Shown: positions 31,140 through 42,619 of the stretch, in pieces
Numbering within the stretch: position 1 is the stretch's first letter
How the letters are laid out: each line of letters starts with the position of its first letter
NCBI GenBank assembly: GCA_949825065.1
Contig: OX463864.1
Location: 15,079,327-15,143,326 of the forward strand
Direction of reading: 5' to 3'
DNA length: 64,000 bases
DNA from: Odontocerum albicorne
Lineage: Eukaryota > Arthropoda > Insecta > Trichoptera > Odontoceridae
Notes under the pieces: model-generated
What the model was told of the DNA's origin: nothing
The model's database searches: none
The model's input: only the letters and a program-made list of their open reading frames with translations
Position numbers and translations under genes: made by a program

Positions 31140-31384
31140 GCGAGATGAATGAAGCTTTGTAAAGCTACTGAAAAGCACCAAAACAAATCGTCACATTCTC
31201 CTTGCTATAGCATCTTAAAACAATTATAATACAACAGTATGAAACGCCCTCAACGACATGCGATTGTGAGAATACGTAACTCGGCGACATGCGTGCCGCG
31301 TGGTCTATTTATTTATGTATATATTTATTTATTTTACATTTATTACGGGTTTAACCCAAATACATAAAATGAGAAAAAATAAAT

Positions 31385-31830
31385 GATTAAAAGTTTTTAT
31401 TTGTTTAGTTCAACACTAATTATTTAACTTTATTTAACGGTATAACCCTACAAGTTTCAAGGTTTTCACCTCATTTTTTTTTATTTCACCTGGCGAGTTT
31501 ATTGCCATGTGGCAATCTCTTCTAACCAACCAGAAAGATGTTTTTTAATGGGCCTTAAGTGAAAACCAGACTGGAATTCCATTTAAAGAAAATCTGGATT
31601 CCAGCGGGGATCAAACCCGCAACCTCCGGATCGGCAGACAAGCGTCTTACCACCAGGCCACGGAGGTCGTTATCATTATCAGAGGAGCACAAATTAGATT
31701 CTTATTTGTGCACCCCTGATGACGAGATGAAAACCTTGAAACCGGTAGGATTATACCGTTATATAAAGTGGAATAAACAGTATTTGACTAAACAAATAAC
31801 AATGTCTTTAAACCTCCATAGTGTTAATGT
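31385..31830. repeat. Inverted Penelope-like pair (P1) split by SINE1
   Basis: The left arm 31385-31473 is minus sense; the right arm 31690-31830 is plus sense with a perfect core CTGATGA, then ATGAAAACCTT, GAAACCGGTA and GGATTATACCG. It continues AAGTGGAATAAACAGT and 'GTCTTTAAACCTCCATAGTG'. SINE1 sits between the arms. Confidence 0.65.
31474..31670 (-). mobile_element. SINE1 inside the Penelope-like pair
   Basis: Minus-strand full-length copy: T-run, CCTGGCGAGTTTATTGCCAT, body, B box (GGGATCAAACCCGC on plus) and CCACGGAGGTCGT at the head. It broke the left-arm core right after 'CCTCAT'. Confidence 0.88.
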
Positions 31831-31854
31831 GGGGGTTTAAAGATACACAAACAA

Positions 31855-32425
31855 AAACAAGAGTCTTAAGTGTGCTTCCCTAATGATGAGATGAAAACAT
31901 TGAAACCGGTAGGGTTATATTTTTATATGAGGTGCATGGCCGCGCGGTAACGCACTAAACTTTCGTGCGGAAGGTTGTCGGTTCGAACCCCGCGCTGTGC
32001 TACTCCCCTCGAATGACACAAGCATTTTTTTCGCCTAGTATTTGGGGGTATAAGGATACCTATGACTTCGATCATAACTATTTTTTAAGAAAAAAAGGAG
32101 AAAAAAAAAACATGCCGGTGTGCTCCTATTGTCTCACTACATGTGTGCCATCGAATCCAATACACCGGTGTGGGTGGTGAGTTTTCTGGTGTGCAACAGC
32201 TCACTCATTTAAAGAAGAAAAAATTAACTAAATCTCCACGGCACAGCTTCGTTTTCCAACTGAATTGACGTTGGAGTGGCGAGAGGATCCTTGACGAGGC
32301 CCAGTAACGACGACGACCGTTATATAAAGCGGAATAAACAGTGTTGGTCTAAAGAAATCACAAAGTCTTGAAACCTCCAGTGTTAATGCCTTAACTATAA
32401 ATCATATAAAACATTTCATACAACA
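31855..32425 (+). repeat. Penelope-like repeat (P1) split by SINE3
   Basis: 31860-31920 (ATGATGAGATGAAAAC, GAAACCGGTAGGGTTATA) and 32318-32425 (CCGTTATATAAAGCGGAATA, 'GTCTTGAAACCTCCAGTG') are consecutive parts of one P1 copy with SINE3 between them. Confidence 0.65.
31932..32317 (+). mobile_element. SINE3, second copy
   Basis: tRNA-like head GCATGGCCGCGCGGTAACGC with B box GGTTCGAACCCC. The ~300-bp body is shared with 12506-12826, including 'ATCTCCACGGCACARCTTCG' and the 'AACGACGACGAC' end. Confidence 0.82.
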
Positions 32426-32429
32426 TTCT

Positions 32430-32730
32430 GACAACAGCAACAATGTTTCTCATGCTTCCCTGTGAAGTGGCTCAGTTATACCCACAAAGTTTATTAATGA
32501 GTTCAACCCTCAATTAATCCACCGAGATATGGAATAAATCGATATCGGAAAATTTATTCAACGAGGTCATTCTCTTGACAAGTCAGTTTGTGAATATGGT
32601 ACTAAAAGATTACTAATTCACGATGACGTAAATAATTGTCCGGTACAATAAACCAAAGTTCGTCAATCAAAAAAGGGTTTGCTATTTTCCCTGTTATCAA
32701 TTTGTATTTATATATGTTAAGTTTATTTAA
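32430..32730. repeat. Second copy of the 25.5-kb repeat
   Basis: See 25490-25880; the shared core is 32500-32720. Unclassified. Confidence 0.5.
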
Positions 32731-32734
32731 TGCG

Positions 32735-33250
32735 GGACACAAGTGATACATGGTTCGCTCTTATATAGGGCAAGACAAAATTGTAACAACACTGTACAAA
32801 ATATATTCAGAGCATTGTGACACAGAGTATTGTCAATAAAGTAAATACAAAATGTACCCACATATTAACAATATGTATTAACAGGTGTGTAACATAGAAC
32901 TCTTCTTACACTCAAGGAGTAGTATCCAAGCAAATGCATTAAAAAATAAACCAATGCGTAAAACCATTCTCTTTCAAATGAAGGCGTCTCAGAAATATCT
33001 TTCGGACTCCTCAACTATCAAGGAATTGTGGATTCCTCTCGGGTTCCAAACAATTGAGCCGCACTTTAATCTACTGCGAACCAGAGAATAATAAATAGAT
33101 CTCATAACAGCGCCTCCGTCGAATACTAGACTCTCAGAACTCAGAACTTTATTGATAGATAAACACATACATAGACGTTTGACTTTCAGCCGAGGATTTC
33201 GAATTCAATGTTCTATGGTATTTGAAAATCAAATTAAAGTTTAGATCTGA
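32735..33250. other. No recognisable feature
   Basis: Unassigned. The frame at 32885-33091 has no recognised domain. Confidence 0.35.
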
Positions 33251-33255
33251 TCGAT

Positions 33256-33985
33256 ATGAGAATGATTTTTTTAAAATCCAACGTCACGATGATAAAAAAT
33301 AGTGAAAGGAAACTTAAATACGACATATGGGTGAGTAATGAAAGATTAGAGCATATTGACGAGTTATGCTATTCAGGTAGTATTTTCTCAGATGATGGAA
33401 GAGTTACGAGGGATATTGAACAGCGCGTAGCGATAGGAAACAAAATTAACGGGGGACTTAAACATACATACTCGAATCGAGCAGTATTTAAATCTGCTAC
33501 GATGATAGTCCATAAGAGTATTTTAATACCAACTTTGATATATGGGAGTGAAATGTTGACATGGAACAAGGCTTAAAAGGGTCTAATAAATGCTGTAGAA
33601 AAGCGTACACTTATATAGAATAAATGGGAGTAACAATGTATGACAGAATACGCAATCAGGTGATTAGGGATGAGTGTGAACGTAAGGCTGATGTGATGAG
33701 CAAGATTGAGAAAACCACGTTGAAATGGATTGGGCATGTAGAACGCATGAGTTAAGAAATACTAAAAAACAAATATATAGTGCTGATGTGAGCGGAAGTC
33801 GCAGTAGAGAAAGACCCATAAAAGTATGATTGGACCAAGTGTGCGATATTTCAAGTCAGAGGAATCGTAGAATAAGGTGTATGGATGTAGAAGATGTGAA
33901 ATATGTGTGTCGCGATATGAAAGTCTAGTGTTCCCTCTTTTGCCTACTCCAATAGGAAGACGGTGTAATGGTATGTATAATACGT
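33256..33985 (+). pseudogene. RTE-like LINE family A, best copy
   Basis: The frame 33256-33576 reads ERKLKYDIWVSNERLEHIDE, SGSIFSDDGRVTRDIEQRVA, IGNKINGGLKHTYSNRA and LIPTLIYGSEMLTW, the post-palm part of an RTE-like reverse transcriptase. Later frames give MYDRIRNQVIRDE and LKWIGHVERMS, broken by frameshifts. It ends near a polymorphic TATGTA run at ~33985. Only the last ~250 residues of an element that would need ~1,000 are present. Confidence 0.8.
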
Positions 33986-34139
33986 GTATGTATGAAAATA
34001 TATCACCCATTAGTAACATATTCGGTTGAGTCACTTCCGTTATTGGGAATAATATTCTACGCAAAAGGCAGTGGATTGACAATGATAAATCTCCACAACC
34101 GGTCCTAAATGCTGAACTTCATGGAAGAAAAATAATGCT

Positions 34140-34865
34140 GTGCGTCGCAGTATTATTCATTCCGAGGTCAGTAAACAAGTCGGTTTAAAAATTAATATAT
34201 CAAAAATCAAATATATGATGAACAGTTTTGCCACCCCAAAATCAATAACTGTAGATGGAAAGCAGCTGGAACTTGTCCAGGAATATGTGTATTTGGGCCA
34301 AGTTATTTCCTTTGTAGGGGGCATATCGGAGGAAATAGCACGAAGGGCAAAACTAGCATGGAGCTCATTTGAATATTTGTAAAACATCTTCAAAAGTGAT
34401 CTCCCAATATCTTTGAAGCGAAAGGTCTACAACCAGTATATTCTCCCAGTACTTGTGTATGGCTGTGAAACATGGATGCTCACAGTAAAGAACACACAAA
34501 TGCCCCAGACAGCACAAAGGAGCATGAAGAAATGCATGTTGGAATATACTAAAAGAGACCGTAAACGAAACACCTGGATTCACAACAAAACAAAAATAGA
34601 AGATGTAATAAAGGTGTGCAAGAAAATGAAGTGGTAATGGGCAGGACACGTAGCTAGAATGTCAGACTCCCCATGGGCATTCGAAATAATCCATGAGGCA
34701 TAAAGAGGCCCAGAAGAAAACAGAAGGTACGCTGGATGGATGAAATCAGGAAGCATGGCAGCATCACATGGCACAAACGAGCAAAACCCCGAACTATTTG
34801 GTGTCAACTTGGGGAGACCTTCATCCAGCAGTGGGTCGACCCTGGTGGACAATGATGATGAATTA
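34140..34865 (+). pseudogene. RTE-like LINE family D, longer copy
   Basis: Frames in order: KQVGLKINISKIKYMMNSFA, QEYVYLGQVISFVGGISEEI and ARRAKLAWSSFEYL (34140-34382); after a stop, LKRKVYNQYILPVLVYGCET, EYTKRDRKRNTWIHNKTK and KVCKKMKW (34413-34637); then GHVARMSDSPW and RRPRRKQKVRWMDEIRKHGS. 'G..IN..KTK.M' and 'YLGQ.I' are the last palm-adjacent motifs. It ends in ACAATGATGATGAA. Stops and frameshifts make it inactive. Confidence 0.8.
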
Positions 34866-34869
34866 TATC

Positions 34870-35495
34870 ATTAATTATCATATCGTTGTTTGTTTTATTG
34901 AAAATGTAAATTGATATATAAAAATTTTTTTTTTACTAAACCCAACAGGATTATTTACATTAAATTGTTCCTCTAGTTGATATACAATCTTTCTACGCAT
35001 AAAAAAACAGTCAGGAAATTTTCCCATCCCCAGGCTCTGACAAACATTGTGTAATACCATAACAGGATTACCTGGTACGCTAATGAATGCCCAATAATTC
35101 ATTCAAAACTACCTCGCGCGCATTAATTCCATGTGCCAGGGTAGTAAACTATGGTAAATCGTGCAGGCCGAGCGACTAACACGCAAATAGTGCGAAAAAC
35201 ACGGGGGTAGTGTACGTACTACCTGTTTGAGCAAAAACACAGTATCTTAATGTAGAACAATACGCTCTTATAGTTCTCATGCTCATATGACGTAAGTGTG
35301 ATTTTTCCGAGACGTAAAAAGTGAAAATACATATTTTTTCCCTGCCAACTAATCATGTAACGAACCTAATGGGGAAGATGCACGATAGTGAATAAAGATA
35401 ATACATGCATATTAAAGAATTTTTCAGACATTTTCAAGCTGATTAATTTATTATATTTCCTTTATTTCCTTTTTATGGGATTAGAGATGTTCCTT
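34870..35495. other. Unassigned DNA
   Basis: A 74-codon minus frame (34878-35102) has no recognised domain. A single-copy GC-richer patch at 35120-35220. Confidence 0.35.
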
Positions 35496-35499
35496 AGAA

Positions 35500-35935
35500 A
35501 AGAAGTAAAACATTTCTTTTTTACGTCGTTCTTAACTGTCCATGCAGTGAGAGTCTGGAATCAGTTACAAACCAACGTTAGACTCGCTCCGTCCTTGGCA
35601 TACTTTAAGAAGTGACTGAAAAAAACTCTTAATTTATAACGTGTTTCATTCCTGATTTTTTTTCTTTCCTATCCACCATCCCTTCCTTTTCCTTTGATTG
35701 ATAATATCTCACTTTATATCAAAAGGAATGTTCGGAAATTGTCCGTCTTTGCGGGGTGGGGTTTGTGGTCGTATGCTCATGTGTGTATTCGTGGATTTTG
35801 TGGGCATTGATAGTCAGATAAATGTTTTTGGCGACCATGTAACTTGCTTCATTTACTTTTGTATGATTGGTTGGAAGAGATTGCCGCCTGGCAATAAGCT
35901 GGTCAGATTGTATTTGCAATAAAAGTTTTAAATAA
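35500..35935 (+). mobile_element. CR1-like LINE 3' end, copy b
   Basis: A short C-terminal frame, FFFTSFLTVHAVRVWNQLQT and VRLAPSLAYFKK, is followed by a ~300-bp 3' UTR with 'GATTGTATTTGCAATAAAAG' and an (AAATAAGT)n-like end. The tail TTGGTTGGAAGAGATTGCCG is the part shared with SINE1. Confidence 0.85.
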
Positions 35936-35978
35936 GTAAATAGATAAGGTTGATTTCTTTTTCACCTAAAAATTGGTT

Positions 35979-36125
35979 GTTCCAAATCGATTCAATAGGG
36001 CAAGGTATTATAATAGAGCCTTTGTCGTTGCTGATCCTATGGCGTGGAATAGTCTGCCTCTTAATATTAGAGATATGGGTGGCATGTACAACTTTAGGAA
36101 GCACTTAAAGACAACCCTTTTTTAA
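35979..36125 (+). pseudogene. LINE reverse transcriptase C-terminus (different family)
   Basis: The frame reads VPNRFNRARYYNRAFVVADP, MAWNSLPLNIRDMGGMYN and FRKHLKTTLF then TAA: the 'F......WN.LP..IR.....FK..LK..L' end of a CR1/Jockey/R1-type protein. The following ~350 bp, to 'GTAATAAAATAAAATAAA' at ~36490, is probably its 3' UTR and tail. Confidence 0.7.
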
Positions 36126-36499
36126 GGACGTCTTATCAAAATTTATGATATTATACGAACACTACACAACTCACTACATTAAACCTAAAGTCGAATGTAT
36201 TACTATCGCATATCGAAAGATCTACAAAGTTTTCTTTGTAGTTCGTTTTCAGCACTCAGGCAATCAAAGACCCTTGATTGCCTTAGCCTTGACCTGTCTC
36301 AAATTTGTATTTTTTTTTTATTGAACAAAGTGGGTAGAATGCAAGTACATACTGTTAATAGTTTTGTCACAAGCTGTATTTATTTATCAATTTATATTCA
36401 TACGCACATAAATTTTCTTACTTGAATATTACTTTTGTAACCTTTTTTAATGGTCAATAAAAGATCACACGTTGTAATAAAATAAAATAAATAAATGTA

Positions 36500-36830
36500 T
36501 TTTCTTTTCTACCGCCTTTAAATAGATGTACAATTTTAAGATATATATGTACATACTACAATATGTTGCCATCAATAAACTTATTATTTATTTAAAAGCT
36601 TGTTTATTATTATTTATTTTTTACGCGAGCGATAGCTAAAAAAATCCATCGTCGTCATGGCTGTTTGCTCGCCCTTCTATTGGTGGGGGTGTATCTCGAT
36701 TGGGAGAATGTTGATTGTTTATCTCTCTTAAAAGTATTTCGTTGTATTAACACGTAATTATAGTTTCATTGGATATATTTATATACTACATAACAACCAA
36801 TAAACTTATATTTTTATTTATTTATATACA
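36500..36830 (+). repeat. Family C repeat with tail-like sequence
   Basis: 'TTCTATTGGTGGGGGTGTAT' and 'TCTCGATTGGGAGAATGTT' match 27060-27110 and, inverted, 61510-61545. Flanked by two 'CAATAAACTTAT' tails (~36575 and ~36800). Confidence 0.55.
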
Positions 36831-36834
36831 AACT

Positions 36835-37250
36835 TTACTGTCCATGCAGTGAGACTCTGGAATCAGTTACAAACCAATATAAGACTCGCTCCGTCCTTGG
36901 CATGCTTTAAGATGCGACTGAAAAACCTCTTAATTTCTAGTCAGTAAAATAACGTGTTTCATTCCTGATTTTTCTTTTCCTTTCCTCTCCACCATCCCTT
37001 CCTTCCCTTTTGATTGATGATATCTCACTTTATATGAAAAATAATGTTCGGGTGATTGTCCGTCTTTGTGGGGTTCGTGGGCATGTGATCACGTATATGT
37101 TTATGGATTTTGTGGGGATGGATAGTCATTTGAATGATATACGCGACCACGTAACTTGCTTCATTTACTTTTGTCTGGTTGGTTGGAAGAGATTACCGCC
37201 TGACAATAAGCCCGCCAGATTGTATTTGCAATAAAAGTGTTAAATAAATA
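36835..37250 (+). mobile_element. CR1-like LINE 3' end, copy c
   Basis: Starts at CTTTACTGTCCATGCAGTG, keeps the last ~25 codons (LWNQLQTNIRLAPSLACFKM) and the full 3' UTR, and ends GTTAAATAAATAAATAAA. Close to copy d at 40913-41632. Confidence 0.88.
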
Positions 37251-37251
37251 A

Positions 37252-37440
37252 ATAAACGACCTCTGTGACCTAGATCGTAAGGTACATTTATCCCAGCCCA
37301 AGGGTAGCAGCGGGTTTCATTACCATTGGTATCCATTTTTTTTTTTAAACAGGCGTTTCAGTCCGGATTTCACTTAAAGCCTCTTTTGTCTTTCTAGTTC
37401 GTTCGGAAAGATTTTTATGTGGCAATAAAATCGTCATAGT
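37252..37440 (+). mobile_element. SINE1, diverged
   Basis: 'ACGACCTCTGTGACCTAG' head, 'CACTTAAAGCCTCTTTT' body and degraded tail. It begins directly at the poly(A)-like end of the CR1 copy. Confidence 0.75.
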
Positions 37441-37544
37441 GTTAACTACGAAAGAGTTTTTTTATTTATTTATACATGACAAGAAACTTTATAAAAACAT
37501 AATTTATGAAAAAACAATATGTAATTTAAAGTGGACACACAGTG

Positions 37545-37915
37545 TATGTGTACATGGGTTTGTTGCCTTTTATTTGTCGTGTCTACAGTAAACTAGGAAT
37601 TTGCCTGAATCTTACTGAGAACATATAACATGAAAAAAAAGTGGATGTTTCCTTTCATTGTTGACTATACCGTTGCAAACTCGCATCAACTTGACCAACA
37701 GTGAGACTCAGTTTAATGTATGTATCACGCGAGTCAAACCCCTCACACTTCATCATTCCAGACGGACCAAAAAGTCCATCTCACGATGCCCTTTAAATAA
37801 TCACCAAAAACACACCACACTCAAGAGTCCACACAAACCTTTGCTACAAGTCATCCCTCCTGCAATCCCAAGCACTCAAACTCCTGTCGCAATAACAACC
37901 ACACTCCTAGTGTAA
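37545..37915 (+). repeat. Dispersed repeat family G, third copy
   Basis: Shares 'CAGTAAACTAGG', 'CTCATCAACTTGAC'-like and 'CTCCTGTCGCAATAACAACC' blocks with 26190-26660. Followed by an ATACAATACAATAC palindrome. Confidence 0.65.
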
Positions 37916-37999
37916 TCGTATTGTATTGTATTATAGTATTATACAATACAAATACTATACATGGAAAAGGTTGAAGAAATTATTTTATAAATAACATGG

Positions 38000-38430
38000 A
38001 ATGAACCTAAAATATCTATTAGAAAAATTAAAGTTTATTTAATTTAATATTCAAAAATATGTTGGACAGTCCGGGAGTCGAAAAGTTCTTGAAAGCAATT
38101 ATAAGCGAGCACACGTTTTTTTTTTGTATAGCAACAAACGATGCATGAAAATCAAAATATTTTCAAAAACAATTTGATAATTAAAATTCACTGCACCCGT
38201 ATGCCAAAGTTATTAGAGAGCCGATAGATTAAAAATTGGACGAGACAGTGTATTTTTCACGTTCGTAAAAAAAAATATGGTTTAACCGGTTTGGTGAACA
38301 GAGCCATAAAAAAGAAGTATTGTTTTTATTTTCAAGGTCCTTCTGTTCAATTATATACACTATAAATAATATTGTCCCTGGTCGTTTCCTCAAGTCTGAG
38401 CATCATGATCACCATAAACACCATGATGAC
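38000..38430. other. No recognisable feature
   Basis: Unassigned AT-rich DNA. Confidence 0.35.
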
Positions 38431-38695
38431 CTCCAGGAATTAGTTGATAGAACGCACTGGACTTCATTACGGAATGTCGCCGGTTTGAACTCCGCTCCAC
38501 GTTACTTTGACATTTTTCCCCAAATATTCGAGGGTATAAGGATGCCTATGTCTTTGATCATATCCAATCTTTCAAAAAATAGTAAATATACCGGTGTAGT
38601 CCGATAATCCCCCTTCTGCGATTTATGGGCCAAAAAATAGTAAATATACCGGTGTGGTCCGATAATCCCACTTCGGCGATCTATCGGCCAAACAA
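38430..38695 (+). mobile_element. SINE3 relic with a 58-bp tandem duplication
   Basis: 'GTCGCCGGTTTGAACTCCGC' (B-box region) and 'TTCGAGGGTATAAGGATGCC' match SINE3 at 31980-32060. The segment AAAAAATAGTAAATATACCG plus ~38 bp is then repeated in tandem at ~38572 and ~38630. Confidence 0.6.
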
Positions 38696-38934
38696 ATTTT
38701 AAACTAGTAAAGGAAGGAGAAAACGAAATCTAAATTATTCAGTAGAAGCTAATATCCACAAATAAGAATCTAGGATGAACTCTCCTTAGGGTTTCTCCCT
38801 GGTCTCGGATCCATTGGGTTAATCCCCCAACGCTCTTAAAATAAATTATAACAAGCTGTAGCCGACCTGAATGTATGGGGTGATAAAATAAAAAAAACAG
38901 TCTAGAGAAGCTGATGATCACGGGGACAGTTTAA

Positions 38935-39075
38935 GGGAAAGTGAACAAGAGAAAAGTGTACAATGAGATGGACAGATCAAATAAAAGGATGAAGACAGAT
39001 AGTGTGCCGAATTTAAGATATAACGAAGGATCACGACGCTCAACACCAAGCGCGTGATGACGAAGAAAAATATAA
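38935..39075 (+). pseudogene. Probable LINE 3' tail relic
   Basis: Frames give TMRWTDQIK and, shifted, KDHDAQHQARDDEE, weakly like the 'RRW.DDI....G..W...A.DR..W' end of RTE-like LINEs. Low certainty. Confidence 0.35.
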
Positions 39076-39079
39076 AATG

Positions 39080-39640
39080 TATTTGCACAATGTTTGTTCA
39101 ATAAATATTTTTTTAATAAAATAAACCATGATGGTATGTTGTTGCAAACAGCATCCGCCACATTTTTTTCCTCTCATTGCATTTTCATATTAGCGTGTGG
39201 GTGTACAAATTGCACCCACTCATGTGTAAGATACTTCATAACCACCCTGCAAATTCGACCCGCTGGGGCATGCATAAAACTCAAACAAACACCGCGCTAC
39301 AGGGTGATCAGGAGGTCGCGTGCAGCTGTCCGTGTACTAGTGTACGAGTACTTCGATAATTTATAAAGTTTTTCCCCACACTTAAATTACTGATGAAATG
39401 GTTTTGAAGGGTGGACGAGCGAATGTACTTTTGAGTGACTTTTATCGCAGTCTAGTAGCGGATATAAATGATAACCCAGAGCGTGCAAAAGGAGGGTCTT
39501 GAAGCAACGAGGACATTAAATTCTTATACAAAAGATTAAGGACAAATTTTATCATTTTGTCACATGCCAAAAAACAATAACAATCACAAAATTTCACGGA
39601 TATTGACTATCCAATCTGTGCAGTCTTATATTTTTTGCAA
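39080..39640. other. No recognisable feature
   Basis: Unassigned; contains one TACGAGTA octamer (39343-39350). Confidence 0.35.
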
Positions 39641-40372
39641 CCACTTCACTACCTTTCTTCTTCTGGGTTACAATCCTAGGATTGGTCTGCACCAAGCACT
39701 CGATCCCTCCACTCATCTCTGTCATCCGCCAGTCTCTTCATCTCCTGGTAGCTGCCACAGCGCACATCCCGGATCATCCGGTCCATGTAGCTATATCTAG
39801 GGCGACCTCTATGGTTATTGCCCTCAATTATTCCCTCGACGATGGTAAGGAGCAGGCCTGGATGCCTGATGTTATGGCTTATCCAACTGGATCGTTGTTG
39901 GGCAACTCTATTTAGGAGTTGCCTTTTTTCTCCAACCCCGCTCAATACCTCGTCGTTTCGGATGTGATCTGACCAATGGACCCTGGCCATGCGCCCGCCT
40001 GTAGCACCACATCTAAAAGGCAGCCAGACGCCCAGACTCGCTCTGGCTGATGGTCCACGTTTCGCAGCCATACAGCAGCACACTCCAGACAAGAGTTTTC
40101 ACTAAATTCTTTCTAATATTGATATCAATGTTAGGAGATTCAAATATCTTGGATTTCTTGTTAAAAGTAACTCTTGCCTGTTGGACCCTTCTTATTATTT
40201 CTGCCTTTGATCGATCATCTTGGGATACTCTGCTGCCCAAGTTAACTAATTCCCTCACTTGCTCAACACTGACGCCACCCAGAACAACACTCGCGGTCCC
40301 CTCCTCTCTTCCAGCAACCGTACATTTTGTTTTGTCTTTGTTTATTTTCATATTGTAATTAGATGACAACAC
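39640..40372 (-). pseudogene. RTE-like LINE family E, 5'-truncated
   Basis: Minus frame 40372-40013 reads NYNMKINKDKTKCTVAGREE, ELVNLGSRVSQDDRSKAEII, IDINIRKNLVKTLVWSVLLY and GCETWTI. After a frameshift, frame 40092-39676 reads VHWSDHIRNDEVLSGVGEKR, ISHNIRHPGLLLTIVEGIIE and NHRGRPRYSYMDRMIRDV. This is the region from the end of the palm to the C-terminus. The tail is (GAA)n-like (CCCAGAAGAAGAAAGG). The family also inserted at 58229-58657. Confidence 0.82.
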
Positions 40373-40379
40373 TTCACTT

Positions 40380-40910
40380 TAGAAGAGTTAAACTGAGCTT
40401 AGCATTATGATTTATTACCTTTGACACATAATGTCACAAGTCGACAAGTAATGACAGAACGGCTGATAATCTGGAAATTAAAATAAAATAATTATCCTTA
40501 CATTATTATTGGTATTTGGTGCATGTTACTTAATACCGGTTTTTAATAAATATAAGTTCACATGCAAAAATACATTTATAACATGCATTTCACTTCAAAA
40601 TATTGCAGTCGATTCATTTAAAAAGTATGTAGTGTCATTATGTGCAATTCATTTTAATGATTCCGTATCACGCGAACTGAAAACGTTTCTCCCCCCTTCC
40701 ATGCATTTTTATGCAATTCACCCATATTAAAATCGATTACTTTGGCATTTCTGCTTTCATGAGAAATGGCAACATTATTTTCAGCGTATTATGCCTTAAT
40801 AGACGGAAGTTAACTGTCAAAGGTCTATCAGGAGTACAAAGAGGAAATATCACCAGATTTAATATTGAAACATATAATTTGTATATTTCGTTTGTTATTT
40901 GGATGTTATA
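40380..40910. other. Unassigned AT-rich DNA
   Basis: A 73-codon frame at 40509-40730 shows no recognised domain. Confidence 0.35.
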
Positions 40911-40912
40911 GA

Positions 40913-41632
40913 GGAATAGCTGGACAAATTACAGCGCCTTCAAAATGTTTGTCTAAGATTTATTTTTAACCTAAGAAAGTACGATCATATCACTTCATAC
41001 CAGAAGGCACTGAACTGGTTGAACGTTAGAAATAAATGTCAAATTCACATACTGTCTCTATTCTATAATATTCTTAACTGTCCCGCCGCTCTCTCTTATC
41101 TAGCCGAAACTTTTCAGCGTTTTTCCAATCAAGAATTAGCGCTACGCTCAAACAGAGATTGTTTATTGGGCTTTCCAGTTCACCGCTCTTCTTTTTTTAC
41201 GTCGTCCTTTACTGTCCATGCAGTGAGACTCTGGAATCAGTTACAAACCAATATAAGACTCGCTCCGTCCTTGGCATGCTTCAAGAAGCGACTGAAAAAA
41301 CTCTTAATTTCTAGTCAGTAAAATAACGTGTTTCATTCCTGATTTTTCTTTTCATTTCCTCTCCACCATCCCTTCCTTTCCTTTTGGTTGATGATATCTC
41401 ACTTTATATGAAAAATAATGTTCGGGTAATTGTCCGTCTTTGTGGGGTTCGAGGGCATATGCTCACGTATGTGTTTATGGATTTTGTGGGGATGGATAGT
41501 CATTTGATTGATTTATGCAACCACGTAACTTGCTTTATTTACTTTTGTCTGGTTGGTTGGACGAGATTGCCGCCTGGCAATAACCCAGCCAGATTGTATT
41601 CGCAATAAAATTGTTAAATAAATCAATAAATA
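40913..41632 (+). mobile_element. CR1-like LINE 3' end, longest copy (d)
   Basis: The frame 40919-41321 ends a CR1-like reverse transcriptase: LDKLQRLQNVCLRFIFNLRK, YDHITSYQKALNWLNVRNKC, IHILSLFYNIL, FTVHAVRLWNQLQTNIRLAP and SLACFKKRLKKLLISSQ then TAA. 'L..LQR.QN.C.RFI.....YDHI' and 'F..RLK' are the usual C-terminal blocks. The ~300-bp 3' UTR ends CAATAAAATTGTTAAATAAA. The catalytic palm and endonuclease are missing. It is the reference for six other tails in the window. Confidence 0.9.
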
Positions 41633-41639
41633 ATATACT

Positions 41640-41908
41640 CGTTAAGTACAAACATTTGCCAAAGGCTATATCTTTATACCTACACATTTTTATTTTAAGA
41701 CCTAACTAATTTATATTACATATTATATTATATATAGTACACCTTTTTGAGTACACTTCGATTAAGATATTAAAAATTATAGATTGTTGTAAATATTTGG
41801 ATAAAGCATATTCTTAATTCTGACGTATTTACATAATTTCAAAATTGTCCTAATCGCTTTATTCTGTACAATTTGAAGTATCCTAAATTGAGGTTCATTG
41901 TTCCATAA
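41640..41908 (-). pseudogene. LINE fragment with RT C-terminus
   Basis: The minus frame 41905-41777 reads WNNEPQFRILQIVQNKAIRT and ILKLCKYVRIKNMLYPNIYN, then NL and stop: the 'LQ..QNKAIR.IL' block of Jockey/CR1-type LINEs. 41640-41720 resembles the Jockey 3' UTR at 2161-2270 (ACAAACATTTGCCAAAGGCT). Confidence 0.65.
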
Positions 41909-41939
41909 AAAAAACATTTGAATGAATTAATTGCTATGA

Positions 41940-42310
41940 CCTCAAGCTCCCCGCAGTGTGGGGATAAAGGATTATATAACAAGAATAATAATGCAATTAT
42001 CACTCGTTGATCGTGTGCACCAGTGTGCCTGAAGAGAGCCCATTATTACACGAAACTATTCGCACGCTATTCGCGATGCGCTTTCGGGATATTCTTATAT
42101 TCAAAGCGCGTCATAGCAGAGTTGTCATGCCAAAAACAATACGAGGTGCTGACATAAATACGCGAATTGTTAACTTTATAGCGTGCAACACCAAAAGAAT
42201 TTATATTACATTTTAAAGCATATAAAATAGCATCGTCAGTATAATATTTTTTTATATATAAATGCATTTATTAGGATAACTATCTCATTGAGTAGCATGT
42301 CATGGTGATA
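41940..42310. other. Single-copy-looking island
   Basis: 42000-42200 is mixed in composition with several CpGs (ATTCGCGATGCGCTTTCGGG) and no match elsewhere in the window. A 69-codon frame is not recognisable. Possibly regulatory. Confidence 0.3.
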
Positions 42311-42317
42311 GAAAAAA

Positions 42318-42608
42318 GTTTTAAGAAGCGACTGAAAAAACTCTTAATTTCTAGTCTAATTTATTTCCATATAACGTGTTTCAATCCTGATTTTTCTTTC
42401 CTCTTCGTGTTTCAATCCTGATCTTTTCTTTTCCTTTGATTGGTGATATCTCACTTTTACTTTAATATGTTTATGTCCATAAATTTCGTAAATATGTATC
42501 ATGTTTTGAATATATTTTGCAAACAAGTAACTTGCTATGTTTACTATTGGCGCCTGACAATAAATCCGCCGGAATGTATTGACAATGAAGTGTTAGATAA
42601 ATAAATAA
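42318..42608 (+). mobile_element. CR1-like LINE 3' end, diverged copy e
   Basis: 'AAGAAGCGACTGAAAAAACT' to 'GCGCCTGACAATAAATCCGC' and GTTAGATAAATAAATAAA. A duplication of 'CGTGTTTCAATCCTGAT' lies near 42377-42422. Confidence 0.8.
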
Positions 42609-42619
42609 AAGTGTGATAG

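Noticed and set aside
38320..38607. 95-codon frame
   Set aside because: Overlaps a SINE3 relic; no protein motif.
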